64,000 nucleotides of DNA, taken from NCBI GenBank assembly GCA_021604725.1, contig BQJN01000002.1, positions 19,241 through 83,240 of the forward strand. Reading direction: 5' to 3'. Within the stretch, counting starts at the first letter, position 1. Each line of letters begins with the position of its first letter. Origin of the DNA: Lysobacteraceae bacterium (GTDB lineage Bacteria; Pseudomonadota; Gammaproteobacteria; Xanthomonadales; BQJN01). The notes beneath the pieces are model-generated. The model was given only the letters and a program-made list of their open reading frames with translations, was not told where the DNA came from and searched no databases. The position numbers and the translations under genes are program-made. Of this stretch, positions 38,111-48,388 are shown piece after piece.

Positions 38111-38695
38111 ATGCGGTCCAAAGGCAAACAAATCAACGCACGCATATCGGAAATCCGTGTCATCGCGGGTCAATACCGGGGCCGCAAGGTCAAGGTTCTG
38201 GACGCCGAAGGCTTGCGCCCCAGCGGTAGCCGTATTCGAGAGACGCTGTTCAATTGGCTGGCTCCCTACTTGCCCGGTGCTCGCGTGCTCGATTTGTACG
38301 CCGGCAGTGGCATTTTAGGTGTTGAGGCGGTATCCAGAGGCGCTGATCACACCGATCTGGTGGAGTTGTCAGCGCGGGCCGCGCGCACGATTCATGGCAC
38401 GCTAATCGACTTTGGTATCGACAACGCGCAAGTACATACCGCGTCGGCCGAACAATTTCTGTCGCGGGACCTCGGTCCCTGGGACATCGTGTTTATCGAC
38501 CCGCCTTTTGCGGAGGGTCCAAGCGCTTCGGTGCTTCGCCATTTGCAAAGCGCCAGCATGGTGACCGAAGGTGCATGGGTATATGTAGAAAGCCCAATCG
38601 AATCGCCATGGCCGATGCCGGAACGTTTTACAGAGCATCGCGGTAAGGTCGCTGGGGGCGTTGACTATCGGCTGTACCGCGTAAGTTGTAGTTAG
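38111..38695 (+). CDS. rsmD: 16S rRNA (guanine(966)-N(2))-methyltransferase RsmD
   Basis: RVIAGQYRGRKV…RPSGSRIRETLFNWL…VLDLYAGSGILGVEAVSRGA…FIDPPF. Confidence 0.95.
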   Translation: MRSKGKQINARISEIRVIAGQYRGRKVKVLDAEGLRPSGSRIRETLFNWLAPYLPGARVLDLYAGSGILGVEAVSRGADHTDLVELSARAARTIHGTLIDFGIDNAQVHTASAEQFLSRDLGPWDIVFIDPPFAEGPSASVLRHLQSASMVTEGAWVYVESPIESPWPMPERFTEHRGKVAGGVDYRLYRVSCS

Positions 38696-38710
38696 AGGTC
38701 GTCCACGATT

Positions 38711-39360
38711 TTCTTAAGGCGGGCGCTGCCCGCTCTCTGCGCGCCGCGCTTCAAAAGCAAAGACATGCACAATGAGAGAATGAGGGAAATGAGGGCTGCG
38801 GCTGCAGCCTTGGGGTTCGACAGGGGGAAGGGGGGGCGCATTTGCCTGGGGCGCAACGCGGTTCTGGAGCCGGCACCCGGAATCCATCTTGAAAAGCGGG
38901 CCGTGCTCGCCTCACTGATCTCCTTTTCTCATTGTGATCATTTTTTTGGGCGTGCGCTGCACGCTCTCTGCGCGCCGCGCTTCAAAAGCAAAGACATGCA
39001 CAATGAGAGAATGAGGGAAATGAGGGCTGCGGCTGCAGCCTTGGGGTTCGACAGGGGGAAGGGGGCGCGCATTGCCTTGGGGCCAACGCGGTTCTGGAGC
39101 CGGCACCCGGAAGCCATCTTGAAAAGCGAGCCGTGCTCGCCTCACTGATCTCCTTTTCTCATTGTGCTTATTTTCTTAAGGCGGGCGCTGCCCGCTCTCT
39201 GCGCGCCGCGCCTCAATAGCAAAGACGTGCACAATGAGAGAATGCGGGAAATGAGGGCTGCAGCTGCAGCCTGAGGGTTCGACAGGAGGAAGGAGGGCGC
39301 ATTGCCGGGCGCGTAACGCGGTTCTGGATCCCGGTCCCGGGTCCAGGCCCGGATTTTTAA
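38711..39360. repeat. three tandem ~230 bp units containing CACAATGAGA…TCTCATTGTG inverted-repeat elements
   Basis: Units start at 38711, 38941 and 39173; each with GCGGGC-GCT-GCCCGC or GCGTGC-GCT-GCACGC hairpin, CACAATGAGAGAATGAGG… and (units 1-2) CCTCACTGATCTCCTTTTCTCATTGTG. Confidence 0.85.
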
Positions 39361-39436
39361 CTCACGTGGTCACGCCATCCGCCATTTTCGCGTACCATGT
39401 TTGGTTGCGGAATAATCAAGAAAGAGGCCCTTCTTA

Positions 39437-40834
39437 ATGCATCGGATTTGTTTGCTGCTGGCATTGTGCGGCGGTGCCCACCTCGCGCACGCTCAAACCC
39501 TCATTTCACAGGACGATCTGGACATTGCGGCGCAGCTGCGCGACCGGGCTCTAAACAGTGACATGGCTTATCAACTGCTCGAGTCCTTGACCGTTGAAGT
39601 GGGGCCGAGAATGGCCGGGACGCCCGGTGATGCTGCAGGCGTGGCGTGGGCAAAGAAGACTTTCGAGGCGCTTGACTACGATCAGGTCGCCTTGGAGCCG
39701 GTAACATTTCCACTTTGGCGTCGCGGCGCCGAGTCTGCCGAAGTGACGGCACCGTATCCGCAACCGCTGGCGGTGACCGCATTGGGTTTTTCTCCCGGCA
39801 CCGGACCGCAGGGCGTTGAGGCCAAGGTCGTGCACTTTGGCACGCTGCACGAGCTTGCGCAGATCGAGGATGGCTCGTTAAACGGCGAAATCGTGTTTAT
39901 CTCCAATCAAATGGAACGCACCAAGACCGGCGAAGGCTATGGTCCGGCCGTGGTCGCGCGACGCGATGGCTCGACTGTTACCGCAGCCAAAGGTGGGTCT
40001 GCGGTGATGATTCGCTCAGTTGGTACTGACAACAACAGGACGCCTCATACCGGCACCATGCGAGTCGAGCCTGGGCAAGCCGCTGTTCCCGCCGCTGCAT
40101 TGTCAAATCCCGATGCCGACCTGTTGGTGGCCATGCTTGAGCGTGGTGATGTCACGGTCAAGTTGTCGCTCGATGTGGGCATTGACGGTGAAGGGCTGTC
40201 GCACAACGTGATTGGCGACATCAAAGGCAGCGATAAAGCTGACGAGTTTGTGATCATCGGCGGTCACCTTGATTCATGGGACCTGGGCACCGGTGCGGTT
40301 GACGATGGCTTTGGTGTTGCCATCACTATGGCAGCGGGGCGCTTCATCGCCGAACATGCTCCACGGCCGCCATCGCGCACTATTCGTGTTGTGGCCTGGG
40401 CCAATGAAGAGCAAGGGCTGTGGGGTGCCAAAGCCTATTATGAGGCGCACAAAGACCAATTGGAAAAACACCTGGTTGGGGCCGAGTCAGACTTTGGCGC
40501 GGGTCGCGTCTGGGCCTTTGCCTCACGCGTTAACAAGGCAGCCTTGCCGGTGATTGGACAAATCCACTCGGTACTTGAGCCGCTCGGTATTGAGTTGGGC
40601 AACAATGCCGCGTTTGGTGGGGCCGATGTATTGCCGCTTCGGGCTGCGGGCATGCCTGTAGTTTCCCTTTATCAGGACGGCAGTGACTATTTCGATTATC
40701 ACCACACCGCAAACGACACACTGGACAAAGTTGATCCAGAGGTGATGCGGCAAAACTTCGCCGCCTGGGTGGCCTTCACCTGGCTGGCGGCCAACTATCC
40801 GGGCACTTTTTCGCCGGCACCGGTGATTGAGTGA
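39437..40834 (+). CDS. secreted M28 family peptidase
   Basis: Signal peptide; IIGGHLDSWDLGTGAVDDGFGVAITMAAGRF; VVAWANEEQGLWGAKAYYEAH. Confidence 0.88.
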   Translation: MHRICLLLALCGGAHLAHAQTLISQDDLDIAAQLRDRALNSDMAYQLLESLTVEVGPRMAGTPGDAAGVAWAKKTFEALDYDQVALEPVTFPLWRRGAESAEVTAPYPQPLAVTALGFSPGTGPQGVEAKVVHFGTLHELAQIEDGSLNGEIVFISNQMERTKTGEGYGPAVVARRDGSTVTAAKGGSAVMIRSVGTDNNRTPHTGTMRVEPGQAAVPAAALSNPDADLLVAMLERGDVTVKLSLDVGIDGEGLSHNVIGDIKGSDKADEFVIIGGHLDSWDLGTGAVDDGFGVAITMAAGRFIAEHAPRPPSRTIRVVAWANEEQGLWGAKAYYEAHKDQLEKHLVGAESDFGAGRVWAFASRVNKAALPVIGQIHSVLEPLGIELGNNAAFGGADVLPLRAAGMPVVSLYQDGSDYFDYHHTANDTLDKVDPEVMRQNFAAWVAFTWLAANYPGTFSPAPVIE

Positions 40835-40861
40835 TCGAGGGTTTAGCGTAGGCATTCTCAG

Positions 40862-43423
40862 GTGACTGGCAGTTCACAATTCGCGTTGCCGATTGGCACG
40901 CGCTTCGAACAGCTTGAAGTGGTTGAACTGCTTGGGTCGGGCGGCTTTGGCATCACCTATCGCTGTCGCGACTTGCATCTGCAGGCGGATGTCGCGGTCA
41001 AGGAGTACTTTCCCAACGATATCGCCCGGCGCCGCGCTGATGCAGTCAGTGTTATTCCGAGTGGCGAGGATACCGTCGATGCCTTTGAAACAGGCAAGGA
41101 GAGGTTCCTCAACGAGGCTCGTACCCTGGCGCGGTTTCGACACGCCAATCTGGTTCGGGTCCACCAGTTTCTGGAGGCCAACGGAACCGCCTACCTGGTA
41201 ATGGATTACGAGTCGGGCAAGACTCTGCTCGATCGAATCCGTCAGGGCGATTACCCCGATGACCTGGAGATACGGCATCTTTTGACCGGTTTGCTGGACG
41301 GTTTGGAGGTCCTGCATGAACACGGCTTCCTGCATCATGACATCAAGCCGGCGAATGTTGTTTTGCGCGAAGACGGAAGCCCGGTATTGATCGATTTCGG
41401 TGCGGCGCGTCGAACTGTAGTGGAAGGGACGGCGACCATGACCCGCTTCCTGTCGCCAGGCTATGCTCCGATCGAACAGTATGGGGCAGATCAGGCTCAG
41501 GGTGCCTGGTCAGATTTGTATGCTCTGGGTGCAACGTTCTATCACCTGATCACAGCTCATCCGCCGGTTGAATCGCCGCAAAGGGCGCTGGAGCTCGCTA
41601 CCAACGACGAAGAAACCATGACGCAGGCGGTAGATGCTGCGGAAGGGCGCTACGACAAACACTTGCTGGCAGTGATCGATTGGATGTTGGCGGTTTATCC
41701 GCATGAGCGTCCAGAGAATGCGGCTGCTGTCCGCGTTAGCTTGTTGGGTACAGGTCTAGGCTCGGAGGCCCCGACCGTGCCTATTCGTTCCAATCCGACC
41801 ACTCGCGCATGGCGACCGTGGGCGATCTCAGCGGCACTGGTAGCTGTCGCTGTTCTGGTCTTCACGTGGGTCTCTCTGGATAAACGGCCAGCTGCAACAG
41901 TGGACTCGGCCTATGTCTCGGTTGGTCCCTTCCGCGCCGTCGGGGAAGACTCGGAATACCTGGCCGAAGGGGTCACCGAGGCCCTGGTCGCCCAACTTGG
42001 CCCGACACCTGGACTTTTTCTGGTTCGGTCCAGTCCGCAGCTAAAAACCGAATGGTCCATTGAGGGGGCCGTGCTACGGCAAGGCGACAAGCTGCGTGTC
42101 ACCTATCAACTGAGCAAACTCGGGCAGCCGGCTGCCTTGCGTTCTGGCGTCGTCGATGGTGTTTTGGCTGAACTGTTTGATATCCAGGATCGGCTATCTA
42201 CACAGGTTGGAGAAGGGTTGGCAGTAGATGTTGGGCTCGCTTCAGTGGTTACGTTAGATAGACCCGAGCCAGTGATTGGTGCCTACGAGGCATATCTTCG
42301 AGGCATGGTGGCCGTTCGAAAGGCATCCACCCAGTCGAACCTGCAAGAAGCGCTAGAGTGGTTTGAAGTCTCATTGAAATCAGATGAACAGTTCGCACCC
42401 GCGTTGGCGGGGATATGCAATGCTGCATGGACGCTGTTTCGGACTACTGGAGAGAGACAACTGGTTGATCAGGCAGAGGCTACCTGTCGCCAGGCACTGA
42501 CAATTGACCCGTCTTTGGTCGCTACGCGAGTAGCGTTGGGTCGATTACTCACAGGAACTGGAAGAGGCGAAGAGGCTAGGGAGATATATGATCAGGCGAT
42601 CAATCAGGGTTTGGGCAACTCCAACTTGTACCTGGGGCTCGCGGCGCTGGAAGCATCGGTCGGTCAAACTGAGGCTGCTGAGCAAGCACACCTTGATGCG
42701 ATAGATAGAGGTCGGGACGACTGGCGAACCCACGCCGCATATGGATCCTTTTTGATTCATCGCGGCAGGTTGGATGTGGCGGAGCAGGTGTTACAGGATG
42801 CTTTGAGCAAGACCCCATTTAACGCAGATGTCTTGAATGACCTGGGAGTCACAGCCTTGTATAGAGGGGACTTCGATTCGGCTGTGTCATATTTTGAACA
42901 GGCTATTGAGATTGACCCGACGCCTGAGGCCTTTTCAAATGCGGGAACAACATATTTCTATGCGGCGGATTATGATCGAGCTGCTGACTCATACCGAGAG
43001 GCGTTGAAACTTGCACCTCAAAACTTCATTTTGGCGGGGAACTTGGCTGATGCGCTTCGTTTGGCCGGCAAGGATAACAACGAAGAGTATCTTCAAGGTG
43101 TAGAGTTAGCGAGGTCAGCAATGGAGGTCTCGGAAACGAATATGTTGGCAGCTGCTGCCGCTGGTCTGTATTTGGCGCGGGCTGGCAGATTCTCTGATGC
43201 TGTCGAGATGATCTCCAAAGTCGACATGACGCGTGATCAAAGTATCGAAGTCATTCGCAACATGGTTGTTGCGTACTGGCTGATCGGAGACGAAGAAACC
43301 GCCATATCGACACTAGAAAAAGCAATTGAGCTCGGTTACAGCAAGGATATGATAGAAAGCGACCCTGACATGAAAGACATTCGCGCCGACCAAAGGGCAG
43401 TCGAGATACTATCGACACAGTAA
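40862..43423 (+). CDS. serine/threonine protein kinase with TM and TPR repeats
   Basis: LGSGGFGITYRCRDLHLQADVAVKEYFP; HDIKPANVVLREDGSPVLIDFGAAR; C-terminal TPR array. Confidence 0.92.
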   Translation: MTGSSQFALPIGTRFEQLEVVELLGSGGFGITYRCRDLHLQADVAVKEYFPNDIARRRADAVSVIPSGEDTVDAFETGKERFLNEARTLARFRHANLVRVHQFLEANGTAYLVMDYESGKTLLDRIRQGDYPDDLEIRHLLTGLLDGLEVLHEHGFLHHDIKPANVVLREDGSPVLIDFGAARRTVVEGTATMTRFLSPGYAPIEQYGADQAQGAWSDLYALGATFYHLITAHPPVESPQRALELATNDEETMTQAVDAAEGRYDKHLLAVIDWMLAVYPHERPENAAAVRVSLLGTGLGSEAPTVPIRSNPTTRAWRPWAISAALVAVAVLVFTWVSLDKRPAATVDSAYVSVGPFRAVGEDSEYLAEGVTEALVAQLGPTPGLFLVRSSPQLKTEWSIEGAVLRQGDKLRVTYQLSKLGQPAALRSGVVDGVLAELFDIQDRLSTQVGEGLAVDVGLASVVTLDRPEPVIGAYEAYLRGMVAVRKASTQSNLQEALEWFEVSLKSDEQFAPALAGICNAAWTLFRTTGERQLVDQAEATCRQALTIDPSLVATRVALGRLLTGTGRGEEAREIYDQAINQGLGNSNLYLGLAALEASVGQTEAAEQAHLDAIDRGRDDWRTHAAYGSFLIHRGRLDVAEQVLQDALSKTPFNADVLNDLGVTALYRGDFDSAVSYFEQAIEIDPTPEAFSNAGTTYFYAADYDRAADSYREALKLAPQNFILAGNLADALRLAGKDNNEEYLQGVELARSAMEVSETNMLAAAAAGLYLARAGRFSDAVEMISKVDMTRDQSIEVIRNMVVAYWLIGDEETAISTLEKAIELGYSKDMIESDPDMKDIRADQRAVEILSTQ

Positions 43424-43470
43424 TGTAGTCTAGTCAGCTGAATTTGAATTGTTCACTTGAGGGAGAGGAT

Positions 43471-43965
43471 ATGAAATTTATTGGTAAAGCTATCACCATC
43501 GCATTGCTTCCAGCAGTTGGTGCCTGTGCCGTTGTTGTCGATGACCGTCAAGGAGGACGCCTTAGCGACGAAGAGGTGGCATTGATGGATGAGCGTTGCG
43601 GCAAAGGGGAGTGGGTTGACGGACGTCGAAACGAAGCGGTGTTGCGAGTTCGATTTCCTGACGGAATTGGAATGGCTGAGGTATCGACCTCTTGCATGAT
43701 CCTGGGGACATCACAATCTTTGCGAATTGAAGTAGAGGACGGGCGTCACGCTGAATTTCGATTTCCGGATAACAGCCCGTTCGCTGCAAACTTGTTCCGT
43801 GTAGATGGCAAGAGGGGCGCAACGCTCAGGGTCGTTGAGGGAGCCGACTGTCCACTGACACGAGACTCTTTCGGCTGCAAATATGATGTCGCTGAGGCAG
43901 AGAACTCTCGAAGAGAAGTGCTCGACCCCATCATTATCATCAAGGGCGGCGGCGGCACACAATAG
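43471..43965 (+). CDS. hypothetical secreted/lipoprotein-like protein
   Basis: MKFIGKAITIALLPAVGACAVVVDD; no family recognised. Confidence 0.5.
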   Translation: MKFIGKAITIALLPAVGACAVVVDDRQGGRLSDEEVALMDERCGKGEWVDGRRNEAVLRVRFPDGIGMAEVSTSCMILGTSQSLRIEVEDGRHAEFRFPDNSPFAANLFRVDGKRGATLRVVEGADCPLTRDSFGCKYDVAEAENSRREVLDPIIIIKGGGGTQ

Positions 43966-44026
43966 CCGCTCGACGCACATTGTTCCTTGCGCCCATGCCG
44001 ACGAAGCCTGAGTAGGAGATACAACC

Positions 44027-45379
44027 TTGAGCCAGAACAATAACCCCATGTGGAAATCCCGAATGGGGTTTATTCTCGCTGCGACCGGGTCGGCCATTGG
44101 GCTCGGTAATGTCTGGAAATTCCCGTACATTGCTGGCGAGAACGGCGGTGGTGCCTTCGTTCTGGTTTATCTGTTGTGTATCGCCGCGATTGGCTTGCCG
44201 ATCATGATGGCTGAGGTATTGCTGGGTCGCAGGACCCGGCAATCCCCGATGCGTGCATATGCGACCCTGGCCAAACAAGCCGGTGCCAGTCGTTTTTGGG
44301 CACCGGTCGGCGTGATTGGCGCCACGGCGAGTTTTCTGGTGATGACCTTTTACGCGGTGGTCGCCGGTTGGACCCTGGCCTACGTGTTCGAGGTCGGCAG
44401 AGGTGCCTTTGCGGGTGCGACCGCGCAACAGGTGGGTGAGCATTTCGGTCATTTCGTTTCAAACCCATGGGTACTGGCATTCTGGACCACATTGTTGATG
44501 TGGTCGGCATTGGCAGTGCAGTCTCTGGGTGTCAACAAAGGGATCGAGCGGGCTGTTCGTATCATGATGCCCGGTATGCTGGTCATGATCCTTGGGCTGG
44601 TGGGGTATGCCGCAGTTGAAGGTGAGTTTGCACAAGCCACGACCTTCCTGTTTCAGCCTGACTTTTCAAAGCTGTCAGCCAACGGCGTTTTGATCGCGCT
44701 GGGTCACGCCTTTTTTACCCTTGGGGTCGCCGGCGGCATCATGTTGATCTTTGGTGCCTACCTGCCCGAAGGGGTGTCGATTGCCCGTACCGCCGTCGCG
44801 GTGGCGGTCGCTGATACCTTGATTGCTTTATTGGCCGGCATGGCGATTTTTCCACTGGTGTTTGCCAATGGGCTTGAACCCTCGTCAGGACCGGGACTGA
44901 TTTTCACCACTTTGCCGATCGCCTTTGGCTCCATGCCACTGGGTACCTTGATCGGTACGTTGTTCTTCGTGATGTTGTCGATGGCAGCTTTCACCACCCT
45001 GGTGTCGATTGTCGAGGCTTACGTTGCCTGGCTGGTTGAACGTGGATGGGGGCGGCGCAAAGCCACTTTTTCGGTAGGCCTGGTCGCATGGATACTCAGT
45101 TTCGGAACGGTGTTTTCGTTTAACGTGTGGTCCGAACCCAACATCTTCGGCATGACTTTTTTCGATGCGGTAGATCATCTGGCGACCAACATCATGCTGC
45201 CGCTTAGCGCCATTCTGATCACGATTTTCGTAGGGTGGGTACTAAAGCCTGCCATTACCACAGACGAGTTGGCGATGCGCGAGGATGCTATTTCCTACAA
45301 GGCCTGGCTGTGGTCGATTCGAGTCATCGCACCGGTTGCGATCATAGTGGTCTTTTTACACGCGATCGGCGTGTTCTAG
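44027..45379 (+). CDS. sodium-dependent transporter (neurotransmitter:sodium symporter family)
   Basis: WKSRMGFILAATGSAIGLGNVWKFPYIAGENGGGAFVLVYL. Confidence 0.95.
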   Translation: MSQNNNPMWKSRMGFILAATGSAIGLGNVWKFPYIAGENGGGAFVLVYLLCIAAIGLPIMMAEVLLGRRTRQSPMRAYATLAKQAGASRFWAPVGVIGATASFLVMTFYAVVAGWTLAYVFEVGRGAFAGATAQQVGEHFGHFVSNPWVLAFWTTLLMWSALAVQSLGVNKGIERAVRIMMPGMLVMILGLVGYAAVEGEFAQATTFLFQPDFSKLSANGVLIALGHAFFTLGVAGGIMLIFGAYLPEGVSIARTAVAVAVADTLIALLAGMAIFPLVFANGLEPSSGPGLIFTTLPIAFGSMPLGTLIGTLFFVMLSMAAFTTLVSIVEAYVAWLVERGWGRRKATFSVGLVAWILSFGTVFSFNVWSEPNIFGMTFFDAVDHLATNIMLPLSAILITIFVGWVLKPAITTDELAMREDAISYKAWLWSIRVIAPVAIIVVFLHAIGVF

Positions 45380-45401
45380 GCTGCGGTCAGGCTGGCGGTT
45401 A

Positions 45402-47219
45402 TTAGAACTGCCAGATTAGCCCCAACCACTTCGACCATTTGTAAATGGCGCGTTGAAACTTGGTCGTGCGCCCTTTGCTGCCGCCTTGGGCAATGATCTG
45501 TCTGCGCATTTGAAGCCACTGAGGCGAGCCCCATTGGTAGGATTGTTCAACCAACAGGTCGTAGCCGGCTTGCAGTTCGGCGATCAGTTGCGGGCTCTCA
45601 AAGAAAAAGCCCACTTCATTGTTCAGCAGGCGTGATCGATAGTCGAAATTGCTGGTGCCAACAAAGCCGACATCGCCATTGATATAGAACTTGGCGTGCA
45701 TTTTTCCGTAGGTTTCATCACCACCAAAGTAACTCGAGTCGCTGCGCCCCAACTCGTAAATGCTGATCTGAGGGTGATTGACCATCCTTTGCCAGGCCTC
45801 GCTTGAGAGGAACGCCTCGGGTGCGCGATTCTCCTTGGTGTCTTTCCACCTTTCGATCATGGCCTCATCCAGCAGCAGGCGGGGGACAGTGTTCATGTCG
45901 ATCACTGCCTGGGCGATGAAGTTGTCGGAGGTCAGGGCTGAATTGGTCACCAATTCAAAGCGCGCTTCGGGGTAGCGGTCCAGCCAGTTGAGGATTTGCT
46001 GCGCCTCATCCACAGCTGCGGCCTGGTCCGTTTCGTCGTATTCGGCCAGGAATAAATACGGCGATGCAAAACTCAAGGTGGTGTTGTGGTCAAGGTGTCG
46101 ATTGATTTGACGCATCACCTCGAGGATGGAGTTGCTGTTGCCGCGCTCGTTCTCCACTTGATTGACGAACACCTTGTTATCGGTGAGGTTCCCCAGTTCG
46201 TGTGCCAGGCGTACTTTGGCCGTGTGAAAGCCTTCGGACATGTACACATCCATCGAACTGAGTTCATCGGCCAGCAGCGGCCAGGACTTGACTTGCTGCA
46301 ATGTCTCCAAGGCCTGTTGTCGCACTGCGTCGTAAGTCTTCAGGGTTCGTTGGCCACGGCCAGGGCGCAGTACATTGTTGCCCTTGAACAGGAAGATCAC
46401 GCTGGCGTACTTGCCAGCCATCTCTGCCACTTGCGGCAACTCGGGGTTGCCCTCCGGCGCATCGCGCAGCAGGATCTCGGTGTCTCGGTAAGCATCCAGA
46501 TCGAGCTCGCCCTCATTGCTGACACCATAGTAGTCCAGGGCGATGTTGCGGCCGCCGGTCATTACCATTGCCTTGCTCGGGTAACTGCCGTCGGTAACTA
46601 GAAGCTTGTCGTGTGAGCGTCGGTTGAAGTTGGCTGAGAAGTTGCTGACGGCATTGAAGGCCACGGCCTGTACGCGCGCTCTGTTCGTTGTCAGCTGGCC
46701 GTCAGCAGTTCGCATGAATCCAGCCTGGTCCTGGCAACCGACTATGGCGCGCAGCGTTTGCTTGGGCAAGGATGTGGAGCCCACGGCATCGACCATAATG
46801 CGAACATCGACACCGCGCTTGACCGCTTCACACAATGCTCCAAGCATGGCCATACCGACCGCGTCATCGCGCAGAATGTAATAGAAAAAGTCGATGGTGT
46901 GATCGGCCGCCTCAATCATCGCCAGCTTGACGGCCAACGAACGTTGGGCATCGGCGGTGGAGGGACCAATAATCTTGCCCAGTGCTTGCTGTACCGGAAT
47001 ATCAGCGGTCTTGCCCAGTTCGATCAAATCCGTGGGCAAGTTTTCGTTGGCTTTCCACGTTCGTTTTTTGTGGACATCGGCCGTAAAGTCATCATCGATG
47101 GCGTGTGCAGGAGGGCAATACCGAGCCAAGTCTCCCGGGCCACATAACTGTTGTTCTGGCACGGCGGAACAAGCAGCCAGGATCAGGCAAAACAGACCCG
47201 CGACATAAATTGAACGCAT
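45402..47219 (-). CDS. phospholipase D family protein (cardiolipin synthase-like)
   Basis: NRRSHDKLLVTDG and GKMHAKFYINGDVGFVGTSNFDYRSRLLNNE HKD-type motifs; lipobox LCLILAACS. Confidence 0.88.
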   Translation of the reverse strand: MRSIYVAGLFCLILAACSAVPEQQLCGPGDLARYCPPAHAIDDDFTADVHKKRTWKANENLPTDLIELGKTADIPVQQALGKIIGPSTADAQRSLAVKLAMIEAADHTIDFFYYILRDDAVGMAMLGALCEAVKRGVDVRIMVDAVGSTSLPKQTLRAIVGCQDQAGFMRTADGQLTTNRARVQAVAFNAVSNFSANFNRRSHDKLLVTDGSYPSKAMVMTGGRNIALDYYGVSNEGELDLDAYRDTEILLRDAPEGNPELPQVAEMAGKYASVIFLFKGNNVLRPGRGQRTLKTYDAVRQQALETLQQVKSWPLLADELSSMDVYMSEGFHTAKVRLAHELGNLTDNKVFVNQVENERGNSNSILEVMRQINRHLDHNTTLSFASPYLFLAEYDETDQAAAVDEAQQILNWLDRYPEARFELVTNSALTSDNFIAQAVIDMNTVPRLLLDEAMIERWKDTKENRAPEAFLSSEAWQRMVNHPQISIYELGRSDSSYFGGDETYGKMHAKFYINGDVGFVGTSNFDYRSRLLNNEVGFFFESPQLIAELQAGYDLLVEQSYQWGSPQWLQMRRQIIAQGGSKGRTTKFQRAIYKWSKWLGLIWQF

Positions 47220-47239
47220 GGAGTTACTCGACACCGTCA

Positions 47240-47680
47240 CTACCTTTTGTCGTCTTCATCGTATTTGAAATAGGCAACATATCTTAATGTAAGGAAATTG
47301 ATAACCGCCATCATGGTGGCAATCTCATAGCGATCGAAAGCGACCGCCATGCCGATCAGCCCGGTGTTCCAGATACTGGCTGCTGTGGCGGTCCCCGAGA
47401 CGCCACCCTTGTCTTTCAGTATCGCACCGCCGCCAATAAAGCCGATGCCGGTGATAATGCCCTGCAGAACTCGCGCCTCGGCATCGGTCGTGTCGAGCAC
47501 CGCAATGCCTATCAGTGAGAAACCGCATGCGGCGACGGCAACCAAAGGAAAAGTACGCAGCCCCGCGCCACGGCTCGACCGCTCGCGGTCCAGGGCGATG
47601 GGCAGGGCCAACAGATAGGCGACCCCCAAATGGATCAGGTTAAATTTGATGATTTCCCAATCGAAACTAAGCTCTGGCAT
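47240..47680 (-). CDS. MgtC/SapB family protein
   Basis: LPIALDRERSSRGAGLRTFPLVAVAACGFSLIG…GIITGIGFIGGGAILKD. Confidence 0.9.
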   Translation of the reverse strand: MPELSFDWEIIKFNLIHLGVAYLLALPIALDRERSSRGAGLRTFPLVAVAACGFSLIGIAVLDTTDAEARVLQGIITGIGFIGGGAILKDKGGVSGTATAASIWNTGLIGMAVAFDRYEIATMMAVINFLTLRYVAYFKYDEDDKR

Positions 47681-47737
47681 TGCCGTTCTCCCGTCGGTAT
47701 TGGCGTACAAACAGTACTGCAAACACCGCGCTACGTG

Positions 47738-48388
47738 CTAATGGTGTTGGCTAATGCGGCGAATTTTCTCTGTCTTGGACAAGCGGCAAAAACGTCGGAG
47801 CTCGCGCAGCAAGCCGATATTTCGCGACTCCACGGCATGGCTGCGCTCCAAGTGTGCGCAATACTGACTCGCCAGCTTGTTGGCCAGCTGGTATCGATCT
47901 CTGACCGCATTGCCAAGCTCTGGGCGAACCTGAAAGTTGTTAAATAGGGTTTGGTGAATGGCGGCCGCAGACGTCCCTTCCTGCTGTTGCTTGACCAACG
48001 CCACGGTACTCAAAAACTTGTCCACCTCGGCGATCAGCTCCAGTTCAAGTTGGGTAATGGGGCGGTCGTGCTCAGCATGCCAGGCGGTATGTACGAAGTG
48101 ACTGACCCCTTCCACCGCCATCAAAAAGGAATTGAGGTTCGCGGCATGCAGACGATCGGTCGGGTTGTCGTCGTGCAGTGCGTCCATCAACTTTTGATGC
48201 AGGAATAGCGAGATTTCCAGCTCACCATTGGATTCGGCGACCAGCAACTGCTCAGGGCTGTGCTGGAAGCTGTCGCCGGCCAGCACCGCAGCATGCACCG
48301 GATCATGCAGCAGGAAATCGTCGATCGGATAATGTACGTCGAAATCGTAGACGCCAGAAAGTTGCTGTTGCAGCTGCGCCAGCATCAA
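47738..48388 (-). CDS. conserved hypothetical protein
   Basis: 216 aa ORF, 4-bp overlap with upstream gene. Confidence 0.6.
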   Translation of the reverse strand: MMLAQLQQQLSGVYDFDVHYPIDDFLLHDPVHAAVLAGDSFQHSPEQLLVAESNGELEISLFLHQKLMDALHDDNPTDRLHAANLNSFLMAVEGVSHFVHTAWHAEHDRPITQLELELIAEVDKFLSTVALVKQQQEGTSAAAIHQTLFNNFQVRPELGNAVRDRYQLANKLASQYCAHLERSHAVESRNIGLLRELRRFCRLSKTEKIRRISQHH

